Source of the DNA: Chryseobacterium hagamense
GTDB lineage: Bacteria; Bacteroidota; Bacteroidia; Flavobacteriales; Weeksellaceae
Direction: 5' to 3'
Assembly: GCF_007991455.1 (NCBI RefSeq)
Contig: NZ_BJYJ01000008.1
Span: 62,001 to 126,000 of the forward strand
DNA: 64,000 bases
Part shown: piece after piece, positions 1 through 9,213 of the stretch
Numbering within the stretch: position 1 is the stretch's first letter
How the letters are laid out: every line of letters begins with the position of its first letter
Position numbers and translations under genes: made by a program
Notes under the pieces: generated by a model
Database searches by the model: none
Told to the model about the DNA's origin: nothing
What the model saw: only the letters and a program-made list of their open reading frames with translations

Positions 1-1919
1 AGATCTATTCCTCTTAGCTCATCCTTGAATTGATTCGTATAATTTACTTTTTTTTCTTGCTCTAATAAATCTTTTACATTTTGTATTTTTATCTTGATTA
101 TCCAGCCTGCACTATCAGAATATTTGACTTCGCATACATTACCTCTTAAACAAGAATATACTTTATCTTTTCCTGGCATTGCAAAAAAATCGAAACCTGA
201 ATGGTATTTTTTTGAGCCATCGGGATTTCTTCGACACCATCCATAGGTCCCACTAGAAGGCTTTATAAGTCCTCCATAATTATATTTTGTTAATCTGGGA
301 TTATCAACTGGATCGTGCCATATTGTCGTAAAGCTTTCCGTACTATTTATTTTTTTCTTTTGACATGAAAAAGCAAATTCCTTATTAGTTTCGCCTTTTT
401 TATACCATTCTTCTATTTCATTGGCAATCTCCCATACATAGGTTTTGCCATCCTCCCTTTTTTCTTTATGGAAAACAGGGTTTGCTACATAGCCTTTTTT
501 TCTAACCCACTTGGTATTCTTAATCACATTACCTTGAGAATTATGATCTAATATCAAATTCTTATCAAATACTACATGGCTTCTTTGATTTCCTTTTCCA
601 CAGTCAACAGGCATTAAAATCGCCAGATAAAAATCGGCAAGTGTATTTAATTTTCCTTTGAAGGGCTCCAGATAATATTCTACATAAGTAAGCTGCTCAA
701 ATCTGGACATCTTTTTCATATTACCATTTATTCCTGCAGAAATATTGGTCTTTTTTCTTTTATTAATATTTGTTGCCGCCACATCTCCAATCTGTATCAA
801 ACCTGTATAACCGCGACTATTAACAATTTTCGGATCAAAGGTTCCTTTGGTTTCTAAAGCCACTGCCGATGTCAGATAATCCGGTTTACAGCCTAATCTA
901 TTTGCTATTTCTATAATTTTTTTTCGTTCCTGACAGCTAAAATATTTTCCCCAATATAAATTGTTTGCTTTACAAAAACAGGTATTATTTTCATGACCTT
1001 CCACCATACTCACACTCTTACCCTCCTTCCTCTGCACGACCGGTTTTCTGTTTTTCTCTATGGTTCCCCGGGTTTCCTGCCAGTCCCAAAGTTCTTTGAT
1101 GCCATCTGAAAATTTTTCCAGCAGTCCTCTTTCTTCTTTTTTTGAAGCCGGTTTACCGGAGGCCGGAGAACCTTTTGGTTTTGAGATTTGGGCGGAAGCT
1201 GGTTTGGAAGGTGGTGTTTTACGGGGGATCTCGAAAATCAGCGGGTTCTTTATTTCGACATTGCAGGAAGCCTGCTTTTGATGGAAGTAATGTTCAGCCG
1301 TGACGTAAAATTCAAGCGCTCGCGGATCAATTTCTCCGTCCAGTGCTTTTTTAACCAATGCCTTGCTAAGCATAAAACTGACGCAGGCAGTGCCATCCCT
1401 TTGTACAAGAGCTTCTTTACGGTCGATGACAAGATTGGATGCATGATGACCGGGACCGGCGGCATCATCTTCCCACAGGGTGAACAGGATTTTTTTGCCA
1501 ACCAAGCCTACACTGTGCGCCTGTGCAATCAGCCGGTCCGTGAAACTGAACCTGTTTCCGGGAGAAGAATCAATATGGAGTAAATCCACTTTGGTGATTT
1601 TGGGCCGGTTCGCTTGTTTCGGACGGATTTCCAGCGTGGTGGGCCCGCTGCCTTCCGGATGATAAAGATAAGCTTCGAGCCGGTACGTATGCTTTGAGGA
1701 GACTTCCCCGAAGGTAAAAGTTCCTGAACCTTTTTTCCGGATTCCCGTGGCCGTAAATTTTCCGTCCGGACGTTTTTTAAAGAGTTCCCAGATGACCCCG
1801 GACGGGTCGCGTAATTGTACAGGTGTGGCAGGATACCATTCTTCAATGGTATATTCAGAAGCCGTGCCTACTTCAGGAGCAGGGTTTCCGGCGATTTTCG
1901 AAACGCCTCTTTTTGACAT
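1..1919 (-). CDS. putative peptidoglycan-degrading effector, partial (runs off left edge)
   Basis: An open frame of at least 639 codons starts at ATG 1917-1919 and reaches the window edge without a stop. Residues 1 to about 240 look like beta-rich Ig-like delivery domains of a kind I recall at the N-terminus of Chryseobacterium effectors linked to type VI secretion or tail-like proteins. A Pro/Lys/Ser-rich linker follows (about 245-290). The next part resembles a lysozyme-like fold (ALETKGTFDP, then GYTGLIQIG). The visible end has HSGFDFF and then GNVCEVKYSD, the first half of an M23 endopeptidase fold. It may therefore cut both glycan and peptide bonds, which is inference. Codon usage changes sharply near residue 300, from GC-rich to AT-rich, as expected for a swapped toxin module. 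Immunity and delivery genes would lie outside the window. Confidence 0.75.
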   Translation of the reverse strand, partial: MSKRGVSKIAGNPAPEVGTASEYTIEEWYPATPVQLRDPSGVIWELFKKRPDGKFTATGIRKKGSGTFTFGEVSSKHTYRLEAYLYHPEGSGPTTLEIRPKQANRPKITKVDLLHIDSSPGNRFSFTDRLIAQAHSVGLVGKKILFTLWEDDAAGPGHHASNLVIDRKEALVQRDGTACVSFMLSKALVKKALDGEIDPRALEFYVTAEHYFHQKQASCNVEIKNPLIFEIPRKTPPSKPASAQISKPKGSPASGKPASKKEERGLLEKFSDGIKELWDWQETRGTIEKNRKPVVQRKEGKSVSMVEGHENNTCFCKANNLYWGKYFSCQERKKIIEIANRLGCKPDYLTSAVALETKGTFDPKIVNSRGYTGLIQIGDVAATNINKRKKTNISAGINGNMKKMSRFEQLTYVEYYLEPFKGKLNTLADFYLAILMPVDCGKGNQRSHVVFDKNLILDHNSQGNVIKNTKWVRKKGYVANPVFHKEKREDGKTYVWEIANEIEEWYKKGETNKEFAFSCQKKKINSTESFTTIWHDPVDNPRLTKYNYGGLIKPSSGTYGWCRRNPDGSKKYHSGFDFFAMPGKDKVYSCLRGNVCEVKYSDSAGWIIKIKIQNVKDLLEQEKKVNYTNQFKDELRGID

Positions 1920-1941
1920 GATCCATGCATTTGTGTTGTTT

Positions 1942-1949
1942 CAAATGTA
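1942..1949 (-). promoter_or_regulatory. -7 promoter element of the effector gene
   Basis: The minus strand reads TACATTTG, a full match to the Bacteroidetes TAnnTTTG element. A TTG lies 17 bases upstream as a -33 candidate. Transcription would begin about 20 bases before the ATG. Confidence 0.5.
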
Positions 1950-2017
1950 TGAAATAATTCAAAATGCAAAAAGTTTTTATCCCTAATCATTCAAAAATTT
2001 TAATTTTCGCCAATACA

Positions 2018-2086
2018 ATACCCGCTGCGATTGCCGGTTATGAAGTTTTTAAGGCTTTCAGCAATAACATCGGGTATTTTTTTTTT
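2018..2086 (+). terminator. long hairpin followed by ten T's, plus strand
   Basis: ATACCCG (2018-2024) pairs with CGGGTAT (2071-2077), and inside it GTTAT (2037-2041) can pair with ATAAC (2064-2068). A run of ten T's follows on the plus strand. It has terminator form, but no plus-strand gene precedes it. It may instead end or insulate the minus-strand lpxD-like transcript, although that strand lacks a T-run. Confidence 0.3.
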
Positions 2087-2096
2087 AACCGTAAGC

Positions 2097-2999
2097 TTAC
2101 TTAAGGTTTCTCAGCTTGACCTCTTTTTTCAGATAAGTTTTGAAATCTTCTGCAAACATTCCGATGTACGTTCCTTTTTCGAGATCACGGTTGACGCCGG
2201 TTTTCCCGAGAAGTACGGTTCCGCTTTCAATGGTATTTCCGGAAGCGATGCCGACCTGCCCCCATAAAGTAACTTCGTCGCCGATGATGCAGCATCCGGC
2301 TACCCCAACCTGGGAAGCGATGAGGCATTTTTTCCCGATTACCGTATCGTGCCCGATCTGGATCTGGTTATCCAGTACGGAACCTTCGCCGATTATCGTG
2401 GAATCGGTAACGCCACGGTCGATGGTACACCCGTTTCCGATCTCTACATTGCTTTCAATCACCACATTCCCTACCGAGATCAGGCGGTCGAAATTCCCGT
2501 TGAGTTTCCGGTAGTAGAAGGCGTCGCCTCCCAGCACCGTATTGGACTGGATCACGACATTGTCTCCGATGACCGTCCGGTCGCCGATGACCACATTCGG
2601 GAAAATGAGGGTATTCTTGCCGATTTTCACATGATTGCCGATTACTGCAGAAGGATGGATATGGGTTCCTTCCCCGATTTCCACGTCATGAAGTTCCTCC
2701 GTAAAGTTGCAAATCCTGGTAAAATGGGTATTAATTCTGTTGAAGTCACGGAACGGATCATCCGATACCAGAAGGGCCTTTCCTTCCGGACAGTCTACTT
2801 CTTTATCGATCAGGATGATGGTAGCGGCGGAGTTCAACGCCTTATCATAATATTTCGGATGGTTCACGAAAACAATATCACCCGGCTGTACCCTATGGAT
2901 TTCATTGGTACCCAATACTTGGAAATCTTCCGGGCCTATGAACCTGGCGCCGATCAGTCCGGCAATGGTTCTGAGTTTTTGCGGAGAATGGAATTTCAT
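2097..2999 (-). CDS. LpxD-like UDP-3-O-acylglucosamine N-acyltransferase (second copy)
   Basis: This is a 300-residue left-handed beta-helix acyltransferase. The N-terminal domain (about 1-105) resembles the LpxD uridine-binding domain, and hexapeptide repeats run from about 110 to 270 ([13 protein letters not shown] and similar). [10 protein letters not shown] carries the histidine expected for N-acyl transfer. I chose ATG at 2999; a longer frame begins only with TTG. It is the last gene of the lipid A block, behind efp, while a more typical lpxD heads the same block. LpxD uses acyl-ACP to N-acylate UDP-3-O-acyl-glucosamine in lipid A synthesis. The paralogue may use another acyl chain or another UDP-sugar, but nothing in the sequence settles this. 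Confidence 0.8.
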   Translation of the reverse strand: MKFHSPQKLRTIAGLIGARFIGPEDFQVLGTNEIHRVQPGDIVFVNHPKYYDKALNSAATIILIDKEVDCPEGKALLVSDDPFRDFNRINTHFTRICNFTEELHDVEIGEGTHIHPSAVIGNHVKIGKNTLIFPNVVIGDRTVIGDNVVIQSNTVLGGDAFYYRKLNGNFDRLISVGNVVIESNVEIGNGCTIDRGVTDSTIIGEGSVLDNQIQIGHDTVIGKKCLIASQVGVAGCCIIGDEVTLWGQVGIASGNTIESGTVLLGKTGVNRDLEKGTYIGMFAEDFKTYLKKEVKLRNLK

Positions 3000-3072
3000 A
3001 ACAGTTGCTTTTATTATAAAACAAAATTCGGAATGCAGAGGCAAACCGAATTTATATACATTTTATTTAAAA

Positions 3073-3639
3073 TTATTCTTTTACTCTTTCAAGATAAGAA
3101 CCGTCTTCGGTACTTACTTTAATTTTATCGCCTGCTTCAATAAAAAGAGGAACCATTACTCTTGCTCCCGTTTCCACGATTGCATTTTTAAGCGCATTGG
3201 TCGCTGTGTTTCCTTTTACTCCCGGATCCGCTTCCACAACTTCCAGGTAAACCGACTGAGGAAGTTCGGCAGAAAGCGGCGTTTCATCAGCTTCTTTCAA
3301 AATGATGGTTACTTCTTCTCCTGCTTTCATCAGGTTGGAATTTTCAATCATTTCCTTATTCAGATATAACTGGGAGAAATCGTCGTTATTCATAAAGTGG
3401 AAACCATTCTCATCATCATAAAGATACTGGAATTTTCTTGTGATTACCTTTACCTCATCGATCTTGTGACCTGCAGAGAAGGTATTATCCAGAACTTTTC
3501 CGTTGGTTACGGATTTCAGTTTTGTTCTTACGAAGGCCGGACCTTTTCCCGGTTTTACGTGAAGGAATTCGATTACTTTATAAATATCATTGCTGTACTC
3601 GATGCACAATCCTTTTCTGATATCGTTACTTGTTGCCAT
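3073..3639 (-). CDS. efp: elongation factor P
   Basis: The 188-residue length and three-domain layout are those of EF-P. The N-terminal KOW-like domain holds the HVKPGKGPAF loop, whose first lysine is the residue modified in many bacteria. The C-terminal OB domains include GVKGNTATN and end in KVSTEDGSYLERVKE. EF-P binds beside the peptidyl-tRNA and relieves ribosomes stalled at polyproline. The gene lies between lipid A genes on the same strand and follows the upstream secreted-protein gene by 15 bases, so it is probably co-transcribed with it. Confidence 0.95.
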   Translation of the reverse strand: MATSNDIRKGLCIEYSNDIYKVIEFLHVKPGKGPAFVRTKLKSVTNGKVLDNTFSAGHKIDEVKVITRKFQYLYDDENGFHFMNNDDFSQLYLNKEMIENSNLMKAGEEVTIILKEADETPLSAELPQSVYLEVVEADPGVKGNTATNALKNAIVETGARVMVPLFIEAGDKIKVSTEDGSYLERVKE

Positions 3640-3654
3640 TAATTGTATCTGTTT

Positions 3655-4320
3655 TTATTTATTGTTTTCATTTTTCACCAGTGCGATAATATCTTCGAGA
3701 TAATATCGATCCGATTTCAGCTTTGCAATGACTTCAGGATTATTAGCCGCAATCTTCAGGATCGCTTTTGTATCCAGGATATGCCCGAAGCTGATATCCC
3801 TGTCATCTGTCGTATTGTTTGATTGATCTACATCGATCAGAAGTACTTTATAGGAATTTCCCTGTATGTCTTTCCATGAGAATCTGGGTTTGGTATTCAT
3901 TAAAACCCCCATAAGTCCTGTTGCAGGATAGGCGGTATTATAAGCAATAGCCTTTTTATCTTTAACCTCGTCCAGGTACAGCAGGATATATTTTTTGCCG
4001 ATAACATCTACTTTGGAGAAGGTGTCATAAGAAAAGATATAGGCGGCATAGGTCATATTGAAATACAGATGATCATTGTATTTCATGAGCCATGCCCGGT
4101 TTTCTCTTTTCGCTTTACCGTCTGATCCCCTGTACCGGAATGATGAAATCTTAACATAGTTTTCACTCTGACTTTTAATTTCAGCATACACTTCAGGCTT
4201 GGAAAGATTCCCTTTTTTATAGTCGGAAAAACCATAGTAGAATTCCGCACCTGTAAGCTGTTGTTTCTGAGCGGATAAAAGACCGGATAGAAGAAGGAAA
4301 AACAAAAAGTACCTGTTCAT
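3655..4320 (-). CDS. secreted protein of unknown function in the lipid A block
   Basis: A 221-residue protein with a clear N-terminal signal peptide (MNRYFLFFLLLSGLLSAQ, then KQQL). The rest is rich in beta-forming stretches and aromatics (AEFYYGFSDYKKG, LYFNMTYAAYIFSY) and has no membrane segment. No catalytic motif was recognised. It lies between lpxA (6 bases upstream) and efp (15 bases downstream) on the same strand. A periplasmic or outer-membrane-facing role is likely from the signal peptide. A link to envelope assembly is inferred from context only. Confidence 0.8.
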   Translation of the reverse strand: MNRYFLFFLLLSGLLSAQKQQLTGAEFYYGFSDYKKGNLSKPEVYAEIKSQSENYVKISSFRYRGSDGKAKRENRAWLMKYNDHLYFNMTYAAYIFSYDTFSKVDVIGKKYILLYLDEVKDKKAIAYNTAYPATGLMGVLMNTKPRFSWKDIQGNSYKVLLIDVDQSNNTTDDRDISFGHILDTKAILKIAANNPEVIAKLKSDRYYLEDIIALVKNENNK

Positions 4321-4326
4321 TCCAGA

Positions 4327-5121
4327 TCAGCTGTTTTCTTTTCCGGTTCCGTATCCTTTTACGATTCCTCTCGGGGAGTTCTGGATAAACTGAAGGATTT
4401 CATCTCTTTCAGCCGTTGGCAGCATTTCCTTTTCAATGTAAAGCAATGCCTGGGAAACATTCATTTTCAGCTGGAAAATCGAACGGTAGATCTTCTGGAT
4501 TTCAAAAATCTTCTCGTTGGTAAACCCTCTTCTCCTCAGACCTACGGAATTGATTCCGGCATAAGACATCGGCTCTCTTGCTACTTTTACGTAAGGCGGA
4601 ATATCTTTTCTCACCAGGGTCCCTCCGGAAATCATCACATGCTTTCCGATTTTTCCAAACTGGTGAACGGCGGATAAGCCTCCCATCACCGTATAGTCGC
4701 CGATTTCCACATGCCCGGCAATACCACAACCATTGACGATGATCACGTGATCCCCGATGACACAGTCGTGCGCAATATGCGTGGTTGCCATAATCAGGCA
4801 GTTTTTACCGATTTTTGTGAATCCAAGCGCTTTTGTTCCCCGGTTTACGGTAACGCATTCGCGGATGGTGGTTTCGTCGCCGATGATCACCTGGGTATCT
4901 TCACCGTCAAACTTCAGGTCCTGAGGAATGGCCGAAATAACCGTTCCCGGAAAAATCCGGCAGTTCTTCCCTATCCTGGCCCCGTCCATAATCGTTACAT
5001 TAGGGCCGATCCAGGTTCCTTCCCCGATTTCTACATCCCCTGCAATGGTAGTGAATGGTTCTACGATTACATTTTTGCTGATTTTCGCACGCTTGTCTAC
5101 GGCTGCTAACTGATGAATCAT
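4327..5121 (-). CDS. lpxA: acyl-ACP--UDP-N-acetylglucosamine O-acyltransferase
   Basis: A 264-residue hexapeptide-repeat protein of normal LpxA length. It starts MIHQLAAVDKRAKISKNV and shows left-handed helix repeats to about residue 190, then the helical C-terminal domain (RRRGFTNEKIFEIQKIYR). The catalytic histidine sits in THIAHDCVIG. LpxA carries out the first step of lipid A synthesis, transferring a 3-hydroxyacyl chain from ACP to the 3-OH of UDP-GlcNAc. The start codon abuts the stop of lpxC-fabZ with no gap, which indicates one transcript. Confidence 0.95.
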   Translation of the reverse strand: MIHQLAAVDKRAKISKNVIVEPFTTIAGDVEIGEGTWIGPNVTIMDGARIGKNCRIFPGTVISAIPQDLKFDGEDTQVIIGDETTIRECVTVNRGTKALGFTKIGKNCLIMATTHIAHDCVIGDHVIIVNGCGIAGHVEIGDYTVMGGLSAVHQFGKIGKHVMISGGTLVRKDIPPYVKVAREPMSYAGINSVGLRRRGFTNEKIFEIQKIYRSIFQLKMNVSQALLYIEKEMLPTAERDEILQFIQNSPRGIVKGYGTGKENS

Positions 5122-6519
5122 TTAATCAACTTTATTTTTTGCTACTTGGGCCATTAGTTCTGCTTCTACTGCTACCGCATCTCCCACGTAACCGTATCCC
5201 TGCATATGAACAATACCTCTTCTGATCGGCTCGATCAATTCGATTTTAAAGATAAGGGTATCTCCGGGGATTACCTTTCTTTTGAATTTCACTTTATCTA
5301 TTTTGATAAAATAAGTAGAATAGTTTTCAGGATCCGGAACGCTTGCCAGGACCAGGATTCCTCCGGTCTGTGCCAACGCTTCCACCTGCAGAACGCCTGG
5401 CATTACCGGTTCTTTCGGGAAATGCCCTACAAAGAACGGTTCGTTCATCGTTACATTTTTCAGTCCTACGACGTGCGAATCCGAAAGCTCAAGGATTTTA
5501 TCGATTAATAAGAAAGGCGGGCGGTGAGGCATCAGCTTCATGATCCCGTTGATATCGAATACCGGTTCTTTGGTTAAATCGAAATCCGGAACGTTTTTCT
5601 TTTTCTGCAGTTTCCACTGGCGGTTCAGTCTTTTGGCAAACTGGGTATTTACGTAATGTCCCGGTTTATTGGCAATAACTTTACCTTTTATTTTTACTCC
5701 TGCCAAAGCAAGATCCCCGATTACATCAAGTAATTTGTGTCTTGCCGCTTCGTTGGGATAGTTTAAGGTAAGGTTATCAAGGATTCCGTTCGGTCTTATG
5801 GAAACATTGTCTTTACCGAAGGCTTTTTTCAGCTTTTCCGTAGTTTCCGGAGTAAGATCTTTATCCACATAGACGATCGCATTGGAGATATCCCCGCCTT
5901 TGATCAGTCCGTGATCCAACAGCATTTCCAGCTCATGTAAGAAGCTGAAGGTACGCGCTGATGAAATTTCGTCTTTAAATTCTGATATATTTTTAAGAGT
6001 GGCATTCTGGGTACCCAGCACTTTGGTGCCGAAATCCACCATAGTCGTCACTTCATACGTATCGGAAGGAATAATGGTGATTTCAGATCCTGTTGCCGGA
6101 TCGCTGTAGGTAAGCACTTCTTTTACCACAAGGTATTCCCTGGCAGTATTCTGCTCAACAATTCCCACACTTTCAATGGCTTCTACAAAGAATTTTGAAG
6201 ATCCGTCCAGAATCGGCGGCTCGGAAGCATCCATTTCCAGAATGGCATTATCCACATCACATCCTACCAAAGCAGCCAGAAGGTGCTCACAGGTATTGAT
6301 TTTAACACCCAGCTTCTCCAATGTCGTTCCTCTTTCTGTAGCCACCACATAGTTTACATCTGCTTCCACCTGGGGATGCCCTTCAAGGTCGGTTCTTACA
6401 AAAACAAAACCTGTGTTTTCCCTGGCAGGTTTTATGGTTAGTTTTACTTCTTTACCAGTATGAAGTCCGATTCCGGAAAGGGTCACTTCCTGCTGAAGTG
6501 TTTTTTGCATATCACTCAT
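5122..6519 (-). CDS. lpxC-fabZ: bifunctional UDP-3-O-acyl-N-acetylglucosamine deacetylase / 3-hydroxyacyl-ACP dehydratase
   Basis: Two enzymes are fused in about 465 residues. Residues 1 to about 300 are LpxC, with CEHLLAAL and [10 protein letters not shown] supplying zinc-binding histidines and aspartate. The C-terminal 145 or so residues are FabZ, with [12 protein letters not shown] (catalytic His) and [20 protein letters not shown] (catalytic Glu). LpxC commits UDP-3-O-acyl-GlcNAc to lipid A; FabZ dehydrates 3-hydroxyacyl-ACP in fatty acid synthesis, and both compete for the same acyl pool. The fusion is typical of Bacteroidetes. I chose ATG 6519 ([10 protein letters not shown]), which overlaps the lpxD stop in ATGAGTGA; the longer frame starts with TTG. 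Confidence 0.95.
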   Translation of the reverse strand: MSDMQKTLQQEVTLSGIGLHTGKEVKLTIKPARENTGFVFVRTDLEGHPQVEADVNYVVATERGTTLEKLGVKINTCEHLLAALVGCDVDNAILEMDASEPPILDGSSKFFVEAIESVGIVEQNTAREYLVVKEVLTYSDPATGSEITIIPSDTYEVTTMVDFGTKVLGTQNATLKNISEFKDEISSARTFSFLHELEMLLDHGLIKGGDISNAIVYVDKDLTPETTEKLKKAFGKDNVSIRPNGILDNLTLNYPNEAARHKLLDVIGDLALAGVKIKGKVIANKPGHYVNTQFAKRLNRQWKLQKKKNVPDFDLTKEPVFDINGIMKLMPHRPPFLLIDKILELSDSHVVGLKNVTMNEPFFVGHFPKEPVMPGVLQVEALAQTGGILVLASVPDPENYSTYFIKIDKVKFKRKVIPGDTLIFKIELIEPIRRGIVHMQGYGYVGDAVAVEAELMAQVAKNKVD

Positions 6520-7543
6520 TAGTTTTATCTTTTGAGGTATTCTCAAGATTGTTTATTCTTTTTACAATTTCAGGGAGGTTTCTGAAATGGACGTAGCTTC
6601 TGAGGTAATCGTTATAGGTAATGGCAGGCGAGCCGTAGACGGTATCCTTATCATTCACATGGGTATTAACCCCGCTCTGTGCCTGGATTCTTACCTGATT
6701 ACCGATTTTGATATGGCCTACGATGCCCACCTGGCCGCCGATCTGGTTCCAGTCGCCGATGGTGGTAGAGCCTGCAATTCCCGCCTGTGCAGCAATTACG
6801 TTATTTTGTCCGATTTTTACGTTGTGGGCAATCTGGATAAGGTTATCGATCTTCGTTCCTTTCCCGATGATGGTGGAACCGATGGTGGCCCGGTCGATGC
6901 TGCAGTTGGAACCGATTTCCACATCATCTTCAATGATCACATTTCCCAGCTGAGGAATTTTTTTGAAGCCTTCCGGCGTCGGCTGGAAACCGAATCCGTC
7001 GCCTCCGATCACAGTGTTGGAATGCACGATGCAGTTGTCCCCGATAATGCAGTAGTCATAAATCCTCGCTCCACTATCGATTTTACAGTTTTTTCCGATC
7101 TTTACTCCCTTACCGATATATACCTGCGGGTAAATCTGGGTTCCTTCGCCGATTTTGGCTTTCTCCGAAATATAAGTAAATGTTCCTATGTAGACATTTT
7201 CTCCCAGTACTGCGGTTTCATGAATGGAAGATCCGTCTTCAATGCCGCTTTTCCGGCCCTGCATTTCCTGATACAGGTTCATCAGGATCTGAAACGAAAG
7301 ATAGGCATCCTTTACAGCAATAACGGTAGGCACATAGGTATCTTTTGATAAAAGGTTTTCCGAAACAATGATCACTGAACACTTTGAAGTCTCCAGATAA
7401 GGGATAAACCGGTCCTGTGCTATAAAAGAAAGGTGTCCCGTTTCCCCGCCTTCAATAGGTGAAACCCCAGTAATAAGCGCATTTCCGTCGCCTATTATTT
7501 TTCCGTCGATAAAACCTGCAATTTGCGAAGCTGTAAATTCCAT
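6512..7543 (-). CDS. lpxD: UDP-3-O-(3-hydroxyacyl)glucosamine N-acyltransferase
   Basis: A 343-residue LpxD. The N-terminal domain begins [20 protein letters not shown]. Hexapeptide repeats follow from about residue 110, with [19 protein letters not shown] and the catalytic histidine in [11 protein letters not shown]. It N-acylates UDP-3-O-acyl-glucosamine after LpxC. It heads the block lpxD, lpxC-fabZ, lpxA, secreted protein, efp, lpxD-like, and overlaps lpxC by 8 bases. ATG 7543 was chosen over a TTG at 7552 because a strong promoter element ends 7 bases before this ATG. Confidence 0.95.
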   Translation of the reverse strand: MEFTASQIAGFIDGKIIGDGNALITGVSPIEGGETGHLSFIAQDRFIPYLETSKCSVIIVSENLLSKDTYVPTVIAVKDAYLSFQILMNLYQEMQGRKSGIEDGSSIHETAVLGENVYIGTFTYISEKAKIGEGTQIYPQVYIGKGVKIGKNCKIDSGARIYDYCIIGDNCIVHSNTVIGGDGFGFQPTPEGFKKIPQLGNVIIEDDVEIGSNCSIDRATIGSTIIGKGTKIDNLIQIAHNVKIGQNNVIAAQAGIAGSTTIGDWNQIGGQVGIVGHIKIGNQVRIQAQSGVNTHVNDKDTVYGSPAITYNDYLRSYVHFRNLPEIVKRINNLENTSKDKTNE

Positions 7544-7549
7544 ATTCTG

Positions 7550-7557
7550 CAAAGATA
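7550..7557 (-). promoter_or_regulatory. promoter of the lipid A block, near-leaderless
   Basis: The minus strand reads TATCTTTG, with TTTG 17 bases upstream. Transcription would start only about 3 bases before the lpxD ATG at 7543, so the mRNA is nearly leaderless. The site also argues against the longer lpxD reading from TTG 7552, which would lie inside the element. Confidence 0.6.
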
Positions 7558-7615
7558 AGAAATTCTGTAATTCGCAAACATCTTTTAATTTTAGGATTTT
7601 GAATTTTAATATTCT

Positions 7616-8842
7616 TTAAGAAATACGGGCGTCCATATCCCTGGGAAAAGTAAGGATATAGCGTTGGGTTTTATTGATCATCAGCCCAGACAGCAGCTGG
7701 TCTCCGGATTCATCCAGCCTTATTTTTTCACCATTCTTCTGAAGAAGGTAAATCGGCTGCTTTTCAGTATCATAAGGGAGGAGTTTTCTTTCGATTTCAT
7801 GTACCAGTTCGTTCCCGTTGTCAATTCCGAAAAATTCATTCACGTTTTTTATTTTTTCTGCAATCAATTCTTCTCCGAAAGCATGGGAGGAAATAATGGT
7901 CTTCGGAAGATTTCTCCGGATTACACAGGTACACCAATAAGATAAGATCACATCATCGGCGTTCTGCCAGTTTTTCATGGCCTGGATGATGTCGTTATCG
8001 TCCAGCTGGGTAAACCGTTCCACATCTTCATCGGTAGCAGCACTTTTTTCACGGTAGAGGAAATACGTCAGGTTTTCGGTAGCCGGCAGATGAATGCCTT
8101 GGGAAACGAGATATTTTGCCCTTTCCAAAATCTTAACCAAAATAAATTCAGCCAGGGCAGAGGTCTTGTGGTAATAGACCTGCCAGTACATAAACATCCG
8201 GGCGGTGAGGAAATTTTCGATGGAATAAATCCCTTTGGCATCAATCACCAGCTCGCCGTCATCACAGACGTTCATCATGGAGATGATCCGCTGGGTGTTG
8301 ATATTTCCTTCGGAAACGCCGGTAAAGAAACTGTCGCGCTTCAGGTAATCCAGCCGGTCCACATCCAGCTGGGACGAAATCAGCTGATTGAAGAACTTCC
8401 GGTGGTATTTCCCCTGAAACATCTCAATGGCGCAGGAAAGTTCCCCGTTGAACTGATCGTTCAGGCGGTTCATCAGCAGCAAGGACAGTTTTTCATGGTG
8501 CCAGTCGTCCATCAGCATACATTCCAACGCATGGGAAAACGGACCATGGCCGATGTCGTGCATCAGAATGGCCAGCATCGCTCCCTTTTCTTCATCCTGC
8601 GAAATACTGATCCCTTTCTGTTTCAGGGTTTCCAAAGCCGTAAACATCAGGTGCATGGCCCCCAGAGCGTGGTGGAACCTTGTATGGGTAGCTCCCGGGA
8701 AAATCAGGTTCAGCAGGCCCGTCTGCCCTATTCTTCTCAACCGCTGGAAGTAAGGATGCTCGATGATGTCGAATAAAATTTCGTGAGGAATTTTGATGAA
8801 CCCGTGTACGGGATCATTGATGATTTTTAGCTTATTCTGCAT
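7616..8842 (-). CDS. HD-domain phosphohydrolase (dNTPase-like family)
   Basis: A 408-residue HD-superfamily protein. NDPVHGFIKIP near the N-terminus, TRFHHALGAMHL, then MHDIGHGPFSHALE give the H...HD metal site, and LDVDRLDYLKRDSFFTGV completes the core. This is the pattern of the YdhJ/SAMHD1-like group, which hydrolyses nucleotide phosphates, often dNTPs. The substrate cannot be read from sequence. The stop lies 72 bases from the lpxD start. Its own promoter element lies just upstream, so it is probably a separate unit. Confidence 0.85.
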   Translation of the reverse strand: MQNKLKIINDPVHGFIKIPHEILFDIIEHPYFQRLRRIGQTGLLNLIFPGATHTRFHHALGAMHLMFTALETLKQKGISISQDEEKGAMLAILMHDIGHGPFSHALECMLMDDWHHEKLSLLLMNRLNDQFNGELSCAIEMFQGKYHRKFFNQLISSQLDVDRLDYLKRDSFFTGVSEGNINTQRIISMMNVCDDGELVIDAKGIYSIENFLTARMFMYWQVYYHKTSALAEFILVKILERAKYLVSQGIHLPATENLTYFLYREKSAATDEDVERFTQLDDNDIIQAMKNWQNADDVILSYWCTCVIRRNLPKTIISSHAFGEELIAEKIKNVNEFFGIDNGNELVHEIERKLLPYDTEKQPIYLLQKNGEKIRLDESGDQLLSGLMINKTQRYILTFPRDMDARIS

Positions 8843-9213
8843 TGGAAACGTCCGTATTTATAACAAATTTAAGGATTTTAAATTTTATTTGCGATTAAAT
8901 TTTATTAAAGAAACCTGCTTTTCAAGGGATCGCCATCTTTTTATTGCTGCGCTTTTTATCCAATTTCTGCAGGTTCTCGTTATTATTTAAAATAAAGAGT
9001 ATCCGTTGAATCCCTCAGCCACCAAGCTGCTTTCAGTAAAGAAGGCTGACTGCTGTTTTAAATAAAATTCTTTTTTAATTAAAATACCTTAAAAATGCCG
9101 GAAATATGCGGTTATTTCATTAACTTATATTTAACTTTACGTCTGCGCATTTTGGCAGATTTTACCATTAAATGGTCAGCAATTTGATACAATAACCGTG
9201 TAAAAAATTAATT
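8843..9213. other. divergent intergenic region between the HD gene and porX
   Basis: This 371-base AT-rich spacer separates two divergent genes. It holds the HD-gene promoter at 8864-8871, an inverted repeat TCAGCC (9015-9020) / GGCTGA (9044-9049), and TAACTTTA near 9131 as a weak -7 candidate for porX. I saw no convincing gene. Confidence 0.5.
8864..8871 (-). promoter_or_regulatory. -7 promoter element of the HD-domain gene
   Basis: The minus strand reads TAAATTTG, matching TAnnTTTG, 21 bases before the ATG at 8842. No clear -33 TTG was seen. Confidence 0.45.

Noticed and set aside
1060..1846. Several short frames on both strands within the first 2 kb
   Set aside because: They overlap the long minus-strand effector frame, which reads without stops for 639 codons and shows recognisable domains.
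2349..3122. A 257-codon plus-strand frame opposite the LpxD-like gene
   Set aside because: It lies antisense to a well-supported hexapeptide-repeat gene; the repetitive coding strand keeps the other strand open. The same holds for the plus-strand frame at 6587-7348.
9011..9050. Inverted repeat TCAGCC/GGCTGA between the HD gene and porX as a terminator or riboswitch
   Set aside because: The stem is short, the loop long and no T-run follows closely; too weak to call.
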